Counted from the stretch's first letter, positions 35,012 through 45,310 are shown. The stretch is DNA of 64,000 bases from Sinomicrobium oceani (GCF_900119185.1 NZ_FPJE01000003.1:124001-188000); one strand, 5' to 3'. A program made the numbers and translations. The notes: generated by a model from the letters alone, not told the origin.

Positions 35012-36010
35012 TTATGGTCTGTCATCGGTGTCTTTTTGTTCCGAAACCAGGGATTCTCCTCCCATTTTGGTAGCGATGATACTGACCAGCAGGATCTGGA
35101 GTCCGTGATACAGCATCAGGGGAAGAAGAATAATACCTCCCGAACTCATACCGGAAAACAATACTTTGGACATTACAGTACCGTGGACAAGTGATTTTTT
35201 GGATCCGCAGAAAAGCGCGGTAATCCGGTCTTCCCTGTTGAAGCGCAATAGTGCGGAGATCAAATAAATGATGCCGTAAGCAACAAAAAACAGGCTGAGT
35301 GCAATAATGATCAGCAGGAGAATGTCTGTCCATCGGATGCTGGAGAATACTCCGGAATGAAAAGATTCCGAGAAGCTTTTATACACAATAAATAGTATAA
35401 TACTCTTGTCGAAAAAACTGAGCTGCTTGCTGTATCGCCCGGCAAATTTTCCTCCGAGAGGCTGAAGTATGATCCCCAGGATTACGGGGGCAATCACCTC
35501 GATGACCAGTTGCAGATAAATGCTTCCGAAATCCATATCCGTTTGTGCCTGTTCCAGAAAGGGAGTAATCCACAATGGGGTGATAAGTATGCCGATCATC
35601 CCGGAAAGACTGGCATTGAATATGGCCGCGGGAATATTTCCCCTGGCTATGGATACCATAACCACCGAGGAGGATACGGTGGAGGGAAGGGAAGCCAGGA
35701 AAAAAACAGCCAGCCACAGCGTATGTTGTTCCGTGGTTTTCAGCAGCGGATAGAAAGGTAGGACCAGTAAAGGGAAAAGTACAAAAGTAGCAAGCTGGAC
35801 GACCAGGTGTAATTTCCAGTTGTTCAGTCCTTTTTTTATCTTGTCCGGACTGAGTTTAAGGCCATAAAAAAAGAATAGGAGTGCGATGCCTGCGCTGCTG
35901 ATGGTTTTTGTCGGAAAAGGACTGCCTTCTACTCCCCATTGCGGGAAGAGATAGGCCGTAATAACGCTGAGCAAAAGCGCGAGAACAAAGGGATCGGATC
36001 GGAATCGCAT
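35012..36010 (-). CDS. Bile acid:sodium symporter family transporter (SBF-like)
   Basis: 332 residues with about ten hydrophobic helices. GIALLFFFYGLKLSPDKIKKGL, SLPSTVSSSVVMVSIARGN and LFCGSKKSLVHGT are the conserved blocks of the SBF-like/YfeH group. Related eukaryotic and bacterial proteins move organic anions with Na+; the substrate here is unknown. It is transcribed with dacB and divergent from the Na+/Ca2+ exchanger gene. Confidence 0.88.
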   Translation of the reverse strand: MRFRSDPFVLALLLSVITAYLFPQWGVEGSPFPTKTISSAGIALLFFFYGLKLSPDKIKKGLNNWKLHLVVQLATFVLFPLLVLPFYPLLKTTEQHTLWLAVFFLASLPSTVSSSVVMVSIARGNIPAAIFNASLSGMIGILITPLWITPFLEQAQTDMDFGSIYLQLVIEVIAPVILGIILQPLGGKFAGRYSKQLSFFDKSIILFIVYKSFSESFHSGVFSSIRWTDILLLIIIALSLFFVAYGIIYLISALLRFNREDRITALFCGSKKSLVHGTVMSKVLFSGMSSGGIILLPLMLYHGLQILLVSIIATKMGGESLVSEQKDTDDRP

Positions 36011-36125
36011 AATATCTGTTTGAAGGTGTAAATATAGATAAATACGGATGTCGGTGACAAGTGTAGCTCACAGTTTTACACCTAAAAACAAAAGTCTTAT
36101 CTTCGCGGAAGATTAAAAAAACGCT

Positions 36126-37064
36126 ATGGATATTGTATTTATAATTATAGGTCTGGTGCTGCTTGTAGCTGGAGGTGACTGGCTCCTCCGCGCTGCCGTA
36201 GGAATGTCGTTGCGGTTACATATTCCGCGAATGGTCATCGGAATGACCGTGGTGTCTTTTGCAACTTCAGCTCCCGAACTCATAGTAAGTATTAAATCGG
36301 CCCTGGACGGATTTCCGGATATAGCACTCGGTAATGTCGTCGGGTCTAACATAGCCAACCTGGGGCTGGTCCTCGGACTCACGGTAATCCTCTCATCCAT
36401 AACCGTACAGAAAAATTTTTATAAACTGGACTGGCCTTCCATGATGCTTGCATCGCTGGTGCTTTTCGGTTTTATTTATTTCGACGGAACCATACAACGC
36501 TGGGAAGGGGGCGTGCTGTTTGGCCTGTTGGTCCTTTTTATCATTATTATGTTCCGGAATAAAGGTAATGCCGAAGTTCCGGATGAGGTGTCCGATATGG
36601 AGGGGCATGTACCCGGAGGATGGAAGATATTCTTTTTTTTACTGATAGGAGGAGGGGCCTTATGGGGAGGTTCCGAATTACTCATCCGTGGTGCTGTGGG
36701 GATGGCGCAGTTATATGGGGTCAGCGAACGCGTTATTGCTGTAACAGTGGTCTCGGTGGGCACAAGTATACCGGAACTGGCAGCATCCGTTATGGCGGTT
36801 CTTCGCAAAGAAAAAGCGATCTCGCTTGGAAACCTCATAGGCTCCAATGTATTTAACGTACTGGCTGTTCTCGGTATTACGGGGATGATAACCCCTATAC
36901 AGGCTAAAGACGAACGCCTTATAAGTAATGATATCTACTGGATGCTCGGCTATGCCGTGCTGGTGTTTCTTCTCGTTCTGGTCCCGAAAAGGATGAGGCT
37001 GGGGTGGCCGGAAGGGATCGTATTGCTCGGTTTGTACATCGCTTTTGTCTATGTCACATTATAG
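36126..37064 (+). CDS. Calcium/sodium antiporter (CaCA family)
   Basis: 312-residue inner-membrane exchanger with the two internal alpha repeats: ATSAPELIVSIKSAL with GNVVGSNIANLGLVLG in the first half, and GTSIPELAASVMAVL with GNLIGSNVFNVLAVLG in the second. The conserved Glu in each (S/T-x-PE) coordinates cation. About ten helices. YrbG-type by length. It ends at a bidirectional terminator. Confidence 0.93.
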   Translation: MDIVFIIIGLVLLVAGGDWLLRAAVGMSLRLHIPRMVIGMTVVSFATSAPELIVSIKSALDGFPDIALGNVVGSNIANLGLVLGLTVILSSITVQKNFYKLDWPSMMLASLVLFGFIYFDGTIQRWEGGVLFGLLVLFIIIMFRNKGNAEVPDEVSDMEGHVPGGWKIFFFLLIGGGALWGGSELLIRGAVGMAQLYGVSERVIAVTVVSVGTSIPELAASVMAVLRKEKAISLGNLIGSNVFNVLAVLGITGMITPIQAKDERLISNDIYWMLGYAVLVFLLVLVPKRMRLGWPEGIVLLGLYIAFVYVTL

Positions 37065-37173
37065 AGATCGAAAAAACGTATAGTTGTATCCCGGAGTACC
37101 GTAAAGAGAAAAAATGCTATCCGATACGGAGGTGTGTGGGGAGGATACGGGTTAAAGAAAAATAGAGGTATAA

Positions 37174-37212
37174 AAAACGCCGGCGAGGAAAGAAAACTGC
37201 CGGCGTTTTAAT
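37174..37212. terminator. Bidirectional terminator between the antiporter and glutamine synthetase genes
   Basis: AAAACGCCGGC (37174-37184) pairs with GCCGGCGTTTT (37199-37209), 11 bp, with A/T runs outside. Confidence 0.8.
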
Positions 37213-37250
37213 TATACACAAAAAACAGAATTGTTCACACTATTGCATGT

Positions 37251-38282
37251 TTATACTGCAACGGCGGTATCTACTTCAACGGATTTTACCGTTTTGATAA
37301 TTCTTGCTGCGATTTTATAAGGGTCTCCGTTAGATGCAGGCCTGCGGTCTTCCAACCATCCTTTCCATCCGCGTTCTACAGTTCCTATCGGAATACGGAT
37401 AGAAGCACCACGGTCGGATACGCCATAACTGAAATCGGTAATAGAAGCTGTTTCGTGCTTTCCTGTCAGACGCTGATCGTTGTGCGCACCATATACTTCG
37501 ATATGTTCGGTAACTACAGGTCGGAAAGCTTCGCATATACTTTCGTAAGTTCCTTTGTCTCCGCAGGATCTCAATATGGAGTTGGAGAAGTTTGCGTGCA
37601 TACCGCTTCCGTTCCAGTCCAGTTGTCCGAGAGGTTTCGGGTGCCAGTTTACGGAGATACCGTATTTTTCACAAATTCTTTCAAGGAAATAACGGGCTAC
37701 CCAGATCTGATCGCCGGCCTCTGCGGCACCTTTGGCAAAAATCTGGAATTCCCACTGTCCGGCAGCAACTTCAGCATTGATCCCTTCTACATTAAGGCCT
37801 GCTTCGAGACATACATCGAGGTGTTCTTCTACGATTTCTCTCCCGTAGGCATTATTGGCACCTACAGAACAATAGTATTGCCCTTGTGGTGCAGGGTAAC
37901 CATTTGCAGGGAATCCAAGAGGCTTGTTTGTTTCGGGGTTCCACAGGAAATACTCCTGCTCAAAACCAAACCAGAAGTCATTGTCATCATCATCGATAAT
38001 CGCTCTTCCGTTAGAGACATGGGGAGTTCCGTCAGGATTCATTACTTCACACATAACCAGGTAGGCGTTCTTTCGCTGCGGATCGGGACAAATAAACACA
38101 GGCTTCAATAGACAGTCGGAAGAATTTCCTTCTGCCTGTTGTGTAGAAGAACCGTCAAAAGACCATATTTCACAATCTTCCAGCTTACCGGAAAAATCGG
38201 TTACGATTTTAGTCTTACTCCTCAAGCTCTGCGTCGGTACATATCCATCTAACCAAATGTACTCAAGTTTAGCTCTGCTCAT
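37251..38282 (-). CDS. Glutamine synthetase, type II-like (beta-grasp)
   Basis: Makes glutamine from glutamate, ammonia and ATP. 343 residues, the short form related to eukaryotic GSII. LEYIWLDGY and WSFDGSSTQQAEGNSSD begin the beta-grasp domain, FGFEQEYFLW and NAEVAAGQWEFQI carry metal-binding Glu residues, and HNDQRLTGKHETASITDFSYG with SDRGASIRIP is the C-terminal signature. It is divergent from glnN, so two synthetase classes share a 527-base control region. Confidence 0.93.
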   Translation of the reverse strand: MSRAKLEYIWLDGYVPTQSLRSKTKIVTDFSGKLEDCEIWSFDGSSTQQAEGNSSDCLLKPVFICPDPQRKNAYLVMCEVMNPDGTPHVSNGRAIIDDDDNDFWFGFEQEYFLWNPETNKPLGFPANGYPAPQGQYYCSVGANNAYGREIVEEHLDVCLEAGLNVEGINAEVAAGQWEFQIFAKGAAEAGDQIWVARYFLERICEKYGISVNWHPKPLGQLDWNGSGMHANFSNSILRSCGDKGTYESICEAFRPVVTEHIEVYGAHNDQRLTGKHETASITDFSYGVSDRGASIRIPIGTVERGWKGWLEDRRPASNGDPYKIAARIIKTVKSVEVDTAVAV

Positions 38283-38809
38283 ATCATTTCATAATTTAAA
38301 TTGAACACTAATAAATGTCGGTATTGTGGTGTAAAAGTAATATTTTTTTTGAAATGTCATACAAAATAAGGGGGTATGTAGTTTTTTATATATGTATTTT
38401 TAGTTATGCCCTATTTTTTAAAGGGGGTATTTGTGTATTATGTATTTTATGTGTGGTCTTTTTGATTATTGTGTAATGGTTTGTGATTTTAAAACAAAAA
38501 ACCTATTGAATGTTTAATCTGGGGGGTGAAATATAACGGATTGTATTTTTTTTGTTCAAACGGGTAAAAACAATAGGGGGTGTGTAAAAAAAGCATCTGT
38601 TTCTTGTGGTATTTTTATATATTTGAATGCAGCTATGCCAATAGCCCATAATGTATACCGGGGTTTTAAAATGATGAAACAGGAGTTGTATGCTGTAGTA
38701 TATATTATGGTGTAGGTCGAAGTTGAGGAAGAAGTTGCGCAGCCATGATAAGTAAGATTTAAGAACAGAAGCAAATAACAGATATAGAAATAATAACCAA
38801 CAAAGTAAT
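38283..38809. other. Long divergent intergenic region between the two glutamine synthetase genes
   Basis: 527 bases, very AT-rich, no gene seen. It contains four G-tracts of five or six bases (38371, 38423, 38521, 38576), two in the context GGGGGTAT. It must hold both promoters, but no clear TTTG/TAnnTTTG pair could be set. Confidence 0.6.
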
Positions 38810-40996
38810 ATGGCAACAATAAGATTTAGAGCTATACAGGAAACTTTCGGAAGAACACCAGTCCCGGTACAGGAAACGGTAAGACGTTCGGAATTGTTCG
38901 GAGAAAACGTTTTCAACGAATCGGCAATGCGGCAATTTATGACGAAAGAAGCTTTTGTCAGTGTAATGAACGCCATTGAATTTGGAGAAAAGATCAACCG
39001 GAAGATAGCCAACCAGGTCGCTGCAGGAATGAGAGACTGGGCTATTTCTAAAGGAGCTTCGCACTATACACACTGGTTTCAGCCGCTAACCGGTGCCACA
39101 GCAGAAAAGCATGATGCTTTCTTCGAAACCATAGGTAACGGAATGGCTATGGAAAAATTCGATGGCAGCCAGCTGGTACAGCAGGAGCCGGATGCATCCA
39201 GTTTCCCCAACGGAGGTATTCGTAATACTTTCGAAGCACGCGGATATACTGCATGGGACCCGACATCTCCCGCATTTATATACGGAGGTACGTTATGTAT
39301 CCCTACGGTATTTGTTTCATATACCGGGGAAGCTCTTGACAATAAAGCGCCGTTACTGAGAGCATTGCAGGCGGTTGATAATGCCGCGACCGATGTTGCA
39401 AAATATTTCGATAAGAACGTCACCAAGGTAACTGCTACGCTCGGGTGGGAACAGGAGTATTTCCTTGTAGACAAGGCCCTGGCTTACAGCAGACCCGATC
39501 TTATTCTTGCGGGAAGAATGCTTTTGGGACATTCCGCGGCAAAAGGACAGCAGTTGGATGACCATTATTTCGGTTCTATTCCGGATCGTGTCGTAAACTT
39601 TATGAGAGATCTGGAGATCGAATGTATGAAACTGGGAATTCCGGTAAAAACCCGTCATAACGAGGTAGCACCAAACCAGTTTGAGCTGGCACCGATCTTT
39701 GAAGAAGCCAGTATGGCCGTAGACCACAATTCGCTGTTGATGGACGTTATGGATAAAACCGCGGACCGTCATAATTATAAGGTACTGTTTCACGAAAAAC
39801 CGTTTTCGGGAATCAACGGTTCCGGAAAACACAATAACTGGTCTTTGGCGACCAACACAGGAGTTAACCTGTTGAGCCCGGGATCTACCCCGATGAAAAA
39901 CCTTCAGTTCCTTACCTTCTTTATCAATACGATCAAAGCGGTAAACGAATACGAAGAGCTTATCCGGGCTTCCATTGCTTCTGCAACCAACGACCACAGG
40001 CTCGGGGCCAACGAGGCGCCGCCTGCGATCATTTCCGTATTTATCGGAGAGCAACTTACCCGTGTGCTCGACGAACTCGAGGATGTATCCACAGGAAAAC
40101 TCTCTCCACAGGAGAAAACCGACCTCAAACTTAACGTTGTGGGTAAGATACCGGAGATACTGCTCGATAATACCGATAGAAACCGTACATCTCCCTTTGC
40201 TTTTACAGGAAACAAATTCGAGCTTCGCGCCGTAGGTTCCAAGGCCAACTGCGGAAAGCCGATGACTGTACTCAATACGATCGTGGCCAAGCAACTGGTA
40301 GAGTTTAAAAAAGAGGTGGATGCACTGGTGTCCAAGAAAAAACTCAAAAAAGACGAAGCGATCTTCAATGTATTGCGGGAGTATATCAAGTCGTCCAGAA
40401 GAATACGTTTCGAAGGAGACGGATATAGTGCAGCCTGGGAAAAAGAAGCGGCACGAAGAGGACTCAGTAATAACAAGACCACGCCTTCCGCATTGAAGTC
40501 GATGGTGTCCAAGAAAGCCATCTCCCTTTATGAAGAAATGAAGGTGATGAGCAAGATCGAAGTAAAAGCCCGTCACGAAATAGAGCTGGAAGAATACACC
40601 ATGAAAGTACAGATCGAAGGACGTGTACTGGGAGATATCGCGAGAAACCACGTGATTCCGACAGCAATCCGTTACCAGAATATTCTTATTGATAACGTAA
40701 AGGGACTTAAAGATGTTTTTGGTACGGACTTTAAAAAAGTAGCTTCGGAGCAATTGGATCTTATCGAGGAAATCTCCGAACATATCGCAGAGATCAATTC
40801 GAAAGTAACAGCGATGACCGAAGAGCGCAAAAAAGCCAACGTCATTACAAGTGCCGAGCTGAAAGCAGAAGCTTATTGTGAGAAGGTGAAGCCGTATTTC
40901 GATGATATCAGGTATCATTGCGATAAACTGGAGCTGCTCGTGGATGATGAGCTCTGGACGCTGACCAAATACAGGGAGCTGTTGTTCCTCAAGTAA
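38810..40996 (+). CDS. glnN: Glutamine synthetase III
   Basis: 728 residues, the large GSIII class typical of Bacteroidota. GWEQEYFLVD (metal-binding Glu), TRHNEVAPNQFELAPIFEEA (shown in part: NEVAPNQFELAP), HEKPFSGINGSGKHNNWSL and RTSPFAFTGNKFELRAVGS are catalytic-domain blocks specific for GSIII. The C-terminal about 150 residues form the helical GSIII-C domain. It is probably the main ammonia-assimilating enzyme; the partner GSII-like gene is divergent. A terminator follows. Confidence 0.96.
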   Translation: MATIRFRAIQETFGRTPVPVQETVRRSELFGENVFNESAMRQFMTKEAFVSVMNAIEFGEKINRKIANQVAAGMRDWAISKGASHYTHWFQPLTGATAEKHDAFFETIGNGMAMEKFDGSQLVQQEPDASSFPNGGIRNTFEARGYTAWDPTSPAFIYGGTLCIPTVFVSYTGEALDNKAPLLRALQAVDNAATDVAKYFDKNVTKVTATLGWEQEYFLVDKALAYSRPDLILAGRMLLGHSAAKGQQLDDHYFGSIPDRVVNFMRDLEIECMKLGIPVKTRHNEVAPNQFELAPIFEEASMAVDHNSLLMDVMDKTADRHNYKVLFHEKPFSGINGSGKHNNWSLATNTGVNLLSPGSTPMKNLQFLTFFINTIKAVNEYEELIRASIASATNDHRLGANEAPPAIISVFIGEQLTRVLDELEDVSTGKLSPQEKTDLKLNVVGKIPEILLDNTDRNRTSPFAFTGNKFELRAVGSKANCGKPMTVLNTIVAKQLVEFKKEVDALVSKKKLKKDEAIFNVLREYIKSSRRIRFEGDGYSAAWEKEAARRGLSNNKTTPSALKSMVSKKAISLYEEMKVMSKIEVKARHEIELEEYTMKVQIEGRVLGDIARNHVIPTAIRYQNILIDNVKGLKDVFGTDFKKVASEQLDLIEEISEHIAEINSKVTAMTEERKKANVITSAELKAEAYCEKVKPYFDDIRYHCDKLELLVDDELWTLTKYRELLFLK

Positions 40997-41015
40997 GAAG
41001 AACTAAACTTTGCCC

Positions 41016-41058
41016 AACGGGGAGATCTTGCGAAAGCGGGGTCTCCCCGTTTTTTTTG
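41016..41058 (+). terminator. Terminator after glnN
   Basis: ACGGGGAGA (41017-41025) pairs with TCTCCCCGT (41042-41050) followed by eight T residues. Confidence 0.8.
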
Positions 41059-41114
41059 CGGGGATGCACCGGTGAAATACGTAATAAATCCGTTCTGTTC
41101 AGCCCGAAATTATG

Positions 41115-41122
41115 TATTTTTG
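41115..41122 (+). promoter_or_regulatory. -7 element (TATTTTTG) of purM
   Basis: TAnnTTTG match 18 bases before ATG 41141. It excludes the longer reading from 41072, which begins upstream of the promoter. Confidence 0.45.
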
Positions 41123-41140
41123 CGCCAAACGATATTATTT

Positions 41141-42319
41141 ATGAGTTCTTCGGTAAGTAAGAGATATTCTCAAAGAGGTGTTTCCGCCTCCAAGGAAGAT
41201 GTGCACAATGCAATAAAAAATATTGACAAGGGCCTTTTTCCAAAGGCCTTTTGTAAAATAGTTCCGGATTATCTCACCAATGATCAGGACAGTTGTCTCA
41301 TCATGCATGCGGACGGAGCAGGGACCAAGTCATCACTGGCTTACCTCTACTGGAAAGAGACCGGAGATCTTTCGGTCTGGAAAGGAATTGCACAGGATGC
41401 CCTGATTATGAATATCGATGACCTGCTCTGTGTGGGAGCTACGGATAATATCATGCTTTCCTCTACGATAGGAAGAAATAAAAACCTCGTTCCCGGCGAA
41501 GTCATTTCAGCCATCATCAACGGTACGGAAGAACTTATAGCCGAACTCAAAGAATTCGGGGTGAAGATACATGCTACGGGTGGCGAAACCGCCGATGTAG
41601 GAGATCTTGTACGGACTATCATAGTAGACTCGACTGTCACGGCTCGTATGCCGCGAAACAAGGTGATAGATAATGCAAATATAAAAGCAGGACATGTTAT
41701 CGTAGGGCTGGCATCGTACGGACAGGCGAGTTATGAAAAATCGTATAATGGCGGTATGGGAAGCAACGGGCTTACTTCTGCAAGGCATGACGTTTTTGCA
41801 CGTTATCTCGCCGAGAAATACCCGGAGAGTTTCGATCCTTCCGTTCCGAAAGATCTGGTGTATTCCGGTCGTGTAAAACTGACGGATGCCGTAGAAGGGG
41901 CTCCGCTGGATGCAGGTAAACTCGTATTATCACCGACAAGGACCTATGCTCCTGTGATCAAAAAAATACTCGAAAAGTACGGTCCGGAAGATATTCACGG
42001 TATGGTACATTGCAGTGGTGGCGCCCAGACCAAAATCCTCCATTTTGTGGAAAACCTTCATGTTATTAAGGATAACCTGTTTGAAGTTCCGCCGTTATTC
42101 CGCCTTATACAGGAACAATCCGGGACAGACTGGAAAGAAATGTACCAGGTATTCAACTGCGGACACCGGATGGAGCTTTATGTGGATGAGTCCCTGGCCG
42201 AAGATATTATTGCAATATCCGAAGGTTTCGGCATAGAAGCCAGGATCGTAGGAAGGGTAGAAGCGTCCGATCATAAAAAACTTACCATAAAAAGCGAATT
42301 CGGAACGTTCGAATATTAG
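41141..42319 (+). CDS. purM: Phosphoribosylformylglycinamidine cyclo-ligase (AIR synthase)
   Basis: Closes the imidazole ring in purine synthesis, making AIR from FGAM with ATP. 392 residues from the ATG behind the -7 element. HADGAGTKSSLAYLYW, MNIDDLLCVGATDN (metal Asp), GGETADVGDLV and GLASYGQASYEKSYNGGMGSNG (cited in part) are PurM blocks; Bacteroidota members are longer and diverged from E. coli PurM. It is followed by prfA and pyrF in the same direction. Confidence 0.9.
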   Translation: MSSSVSKRYSQRGVSASKEDVHNAIKNIDKGLFPKAFCKIVPDYLTNDQDSCLIMHADGAGTKSSLAYLYWKETGDLSVWKGIAQDALIMNIDDLLCVGATDNIMLSSTIGRNKNLVPGEVISAIINGTEELIAELKEFGVKIHATGGETADVGDLVRTIIVDSTVTARMPRNKVIDNANIKAGHVIVGLASYGQASYEKSYNGGMGSNGLTSARHDVFARYLAEKYPESFDPSVPKDLVYSGRVKLTDAVEGAPLDAGKLVLSPTRTYAPVIKKILEKYGPEDIHGMVHCSGGAQTKILHFVENLHVIKDNLFEVPPLFRLIQEQSGTDWKEMYQVFNCGHRMELYVDESLAEDIIAISEGFGIEARIVGRVEASDHKKLTIKSEFGTFEY

Positions 42320-42452
42320 TCTGATAAAAATATCGTAATTTCGCAAACCGAACAGCCACAGACTCATGGAAGACAGGAATTTTGCAGGCTGATGCTTTCG
42401 GGGAATACCCGCAAGCGCGTACGGATTATCAGTTTTTAAATCGTAAATCTAA

Positions 42453-43526
42453 ATGTTAGACAGATTAAATATAGTAAAACAGCGTTTCGATGAGATTTCG
42501 GACCTTATCATACAGCCCGATATCATTGCCGATCAGAAGCGTTATGTACAGCTGAACAAAGAGTATAAAGATCTGAAGCAGATCGTGGACAAACGTGAAG
42601 AGTACAAGACGGTTGTCGATAATATAGCGGAAGCAGAAGAGATTATAGCCGACGGAAGTGATGCGGAGATGGTAGAAATGGCCAAGATGCAGCTGGAAGA
42701 GGCTAAAGAACAATTACCCGGACTTGAAGAGGAGATCAAGTACATGCTCATACCCAAGGACCCGGAAGACGTCAAGAATGCTATGGTGGAGATCCGTGCC
42801 GGTACCGGCGGTGATGAAGCCTCTATTTTTGCCGGAGACCTTTACCGGATGTACACCAAGTACTGTGAGAGCCGGGGCTGGAGAGTCAATGTGGTAGATT
42901 TTAACGAAGGTACTTCTGGTGGTTTCAAGGAAGTTATTTTTGAAGTCAACGGCGAAGATGTTTACGGAAACCTGAAGTTCGAGGCCGGAGTGCACCGGGT
43001 GCAACGGGTACCGCAGACCGAAACCCAGGGACGTGTACATACCTCGGCGGCTACCGTGATGGTACTTCCGGAGGCCGAAGAGTTTGACGTGGAGCTCGAT
43101 ATGGGAGATGTGAAAATTATCCGGACGACATCTACAGGCCCCGGAGGGCAGTCGGTAAACACCACGTATTCGGCTATTCAGTTACAACACATTCCTACGG
43201 GGATCGAGGTACGGTGCCAGGATGAGAAATCACAGCACAAAAACCTCGAAAAAGCCCTAAAGGTATTACGGTCACGACTCTATGAGCGCGAACTTGCCAA
43301 GAAACAGGAAGCCGATGCCGCCAAGCGTAAGAGTATGGTGTCCAGCGGAGACCGGAGCGCGAAGATCCGTACCTACAACTATCCCCAGGGAAGGGTAACC
43401 GATCACAGGATAGGACTGACACTGTACGATCTGCAAAACATTATTAACGGGGATATCGGGAAGATCATGGAAGAATTAAAGCTTGCCGAAAATACCGAAA
43501 AGCTGAAAGAAGGAGACGTATTTTAA
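42453..43526 (+). CDS. prfA: Peptide chain release factor 1
   Basis: Reads UAA/UAG and triggers peptide release. The universal GGQ motif is at residues 231-233 ([12 protein letters not shown]); the N-terminal coiled coil and the [22 protein letters not shown] block (in part) match class I factors. 357 residues is normal for RF1. A hairpin terminator follows at 43571. Confidence 0.96.
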   Translation: MLDRLNIVKQRFDEISDLIIQPDIIADQKRYVQLNKEYKDLKQIVDKREEYKTVVDNIAEAEEIIADGSDAEMVEMAKMQLEEAKEQLPGLEEEIKYMLIPKDPEDVKNAMVEIRAGTGGDEASIFAGDLYRMYTKYCESRGWRVNVVDFNEGTSGGFKEVIFEVNGEDVYGNLKFEAGVHRVQRVPQTETQGRVHTSAATVMVLPEAEEFDVELDMGDVKIIRTTSTGPGGQSVNTTYSAIQLQHIPTGIEVRCQDEKSQHKNLEKALKVLRSRLYERELAKKQEADAAKRKSMVSSGDRSAKIRTYNYPQGRVTDHRIGLTLYDLQNIINGDIGKIMEELKLAENTEKLKEGDVF

Positions 43527-43570
43527 CTCTTGAGCATCCGTTGAGATACCCAAAAGACATATAAAACTGT

Positions 43571-43606
43571 AATGCCGCACCAGGTCATCCTGAGTGCGGC
43601 ATTTTA
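43571..43606 (+). terminator. Terminator between prfA and pyrF
   Basis: AATGCCGCAC (43571-43580) pairs with GTGCGGCATT (43594-43603), 10 bp; short T-run. Confidence 0.65.
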
Positions 43607-43624
43607 ATAACAATACACTACGGC

Positions 43625-44440
43625 ATGACAACACAAGAACTGATAGCACAAATACACAAGAAGAAATCTTTTCTGTGCGTAGGACTGGATGTGGATACGG
43701 ACAAGATCCCGGCGCATCTCCTTAAAGAAGAAGATCCTGTTTTTGCCTTTAACAAGGCCATTATCGATGCGACTGCGGAGGTGACGGTTGCTTACAAGCC
43801 CAATATCGCTTTTTATGAAGCTTATGGTATTCCGGGTTGGAAAGCATTGCGCAAAACTATAGATTATATCAACGAAAATTACCCGGAAATCTTTACGATA
43901 GCCGATGCCAAAAGAGGAGATATCGGGAATACCGCGGCTATGTATGCCAGGGCATTCTTTGAGGACCTCGGGTTCGATTCCGTTACCGTGGCGCCTTATA
44001 TGGGCAGAGATTCCGTAGAACCGTTCCTGGATTTTGAAAACAAACATACGATACTGCTGGCCCTGACTTCCAATCCGGGTGCTTTTGATTTTCAGACCCG
44101 GGATCTCGATGGAAAAGCACTGTACAAGCGGGTACTGGAAACCTCGGCTACCTGGAAAAACAGCAGTAACCTGATGTATGTGGTCGGGGCGACCAAAGCC
44201 GAATACCTCCGGGAAATCCGCCGAATCGTACCGGATAGCTTTTTACTGGTTCCGGGTATAGGAGCACAGGGCGGAAGCCTGGAAGAAGTATGCCGCTATG
44301 GTATGAATGAAAATATAGGCCTGCTGGTCAATTCGGCACGGGGTATTATATATGCTTCCGGAGGGACCGATTTTGCAGAAGCGGCCAGAACGGAGGCCCT
44401 GAAATTGCAGGCGGCTATGACTGCGTTTATAACCGAATAA
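43625..44440 (+). CDS. pyrF: Orotidine 5'-phosphate decarboxylase
   Basis: Last step of UMP synthesis. The catalytic D-x-K-x-x-D is [11 protein letters not shown] (D94, K96, D99). The 271-residue length and [10 protein letters not shown] start mark the type 2 (longer) family. [12 protein letters not shown] and [10 protein letters not shown] form the phosphate site. The next gene starts 15 bases downstream in the same direction. Confidence 0.95.
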   Translation: MTTQELIAQIHKKKSFLCVGLDVDTDKIPAHLLKEEDPVFAFNKAIIDATAEVTVAYKPNIAFYEAYGIPGWKALRKTIDYINENYPEIFTIADAKRGDIGNTAAMYARAFFEDLGFDSVTVAPYMGRDSVEPFLDFENKHTILLALTSNPGAFDFQTRDLDGKALYKRVLETSATWKNSSNLMYVVGATKAEYLREIRRIVPDSFLLVPGIGAQGGSLEEVCRYGMNENIGLLVNSARGIIYASGGTDFAEAARTEALKLQAAMTAFITE

Positions 44441-44455
44441 TTTAAAGTTTTTTCA

Positions 44456-45247
44456 TTGATCTTCAAAGACCAGTTACAGCGCGAAATAACACTGGGTAAA
44501 ACCCCTGAACGTATCGTGTCGCTTGTGCCTTCCCAAACCGAATTACTATTCGATCTGGGATTGGAAAATGCGGTGGTCGGCATTACGAAATTCTGTGTAC
44601 ATCCTTATCATTTCAAATCTCTCAAGACTGTCGTTGGCGGAACCAAAAAAGTGAAGTTTGACCGTATCCGTGAGTTACAGCCCGATATTATTTTATGTAA
44701 TAAAGAGGAGAATACCCGCGAAATGGTGGAAGAACTGGAAAAAATAGCCCCGGTACATATCTCCGATATATACACCATAACCGATGCGCTGGAACTGATA
44801 GCGCAGTACGGGAAGATTTTCTCCTGCCGGACGGAAGCTTCGCGCATATCGGACAAGATCAAATACAGGCTCCGGGATTTTGAACATTATATTGCGGACC
44901 AACCGCTATTGAAAGTAGCCTATTTTATCTGGAGAGCCCCCTGGATGGTAGCCGGGAGGGATACGTTTATCAATCACTTGCTGGAGCTCAACCGGTTTGA
45001 AAATATTTACCGGGACAAGGCGCGCTATCCCGAGATCGAACTGAAAAAAATACGCCTCGAAGGCGATCCGGACCTGGTTTTTCTCTCTTCCGAGCCCTAT
45101 CCTTTCAAAGAAGAACATGCCTTTGAGGTTGGACGCTTTACCCATCATGCCAAGACAGTTTTTGTCGACGGGGAAATGTTCAGCTGGTACGGTTCCCGCC
45201 TGGTCAAAGCATTTGCTTACTTCAGGGCGCTCCGAGAAAGGCTTTAG
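44456..45247 (+). CDS. Helical-backbone metal/corrinoid receptor-like protein without signal peptide
   Basis: 263 residues resembling ABC-transporter receptors for Fe-chelates or cobalamin: IVSLVPSQTELLFDLGL at the start and RELQPDIILCNKEEN in the middle. No signal peptide or lipobox is present, unlike true receptors. The start codon is TTG at 44456: the frame is closed 18 bases upstream by the pyrF stop, no ATG precedes the conserved N-terminus, and relatives begin at this point. Coupled to pyrF (15-base gap). A cytosolic role is possible; function unknown. Confidence 0.8.
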   Translation: MIFKDQLQREITLGKTPERIVSLVPSQTELLFDLGLENAVVGITKFCVHPYHFKSLKTVVGGTKKVKFDRIRELQPDIILCNKEENTREMVEELEKIAPVHISDIYTITDALELIAQYGKIFSCRTEASRISDKIKYRLRDFEHYIADQPLLKVAYFIWRAPWMVAGRDTFINHLLELNRFENIYRDKARYPEIELKKIRLEGDPDLVFLSSEPYPFKEEHAFEVGRFTHHAKTVFVDGEMFSWYGSRLVKAFAYFRALRERL

Positions 45248-45278
45248 ATCATGATCTTATCCGTTCATACGGAAACAA

Positions 45279-45310
45279 AAAAAGAGGCCTCTCCAAGCCT
45301 CTTTTTCTCT
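45279..45310 (+). terminator. Terminator after the receptor-like gene
   Basis: AAAAAGAGGC (45279-45288) pairs with GCCTCTTTTT (45297-45306), 10 bp with T-rich tail. Confidence 0.75.

Noticed and set aside
39353-40918. Long open frame (521 codons) antisense to glnN
   Set aside because: Glutamine synthetase III is fully conserved on the plus strand. The antisense translation is rich in Cys/His/Phe and resembles no protein family; it is a codon-bias shadow.
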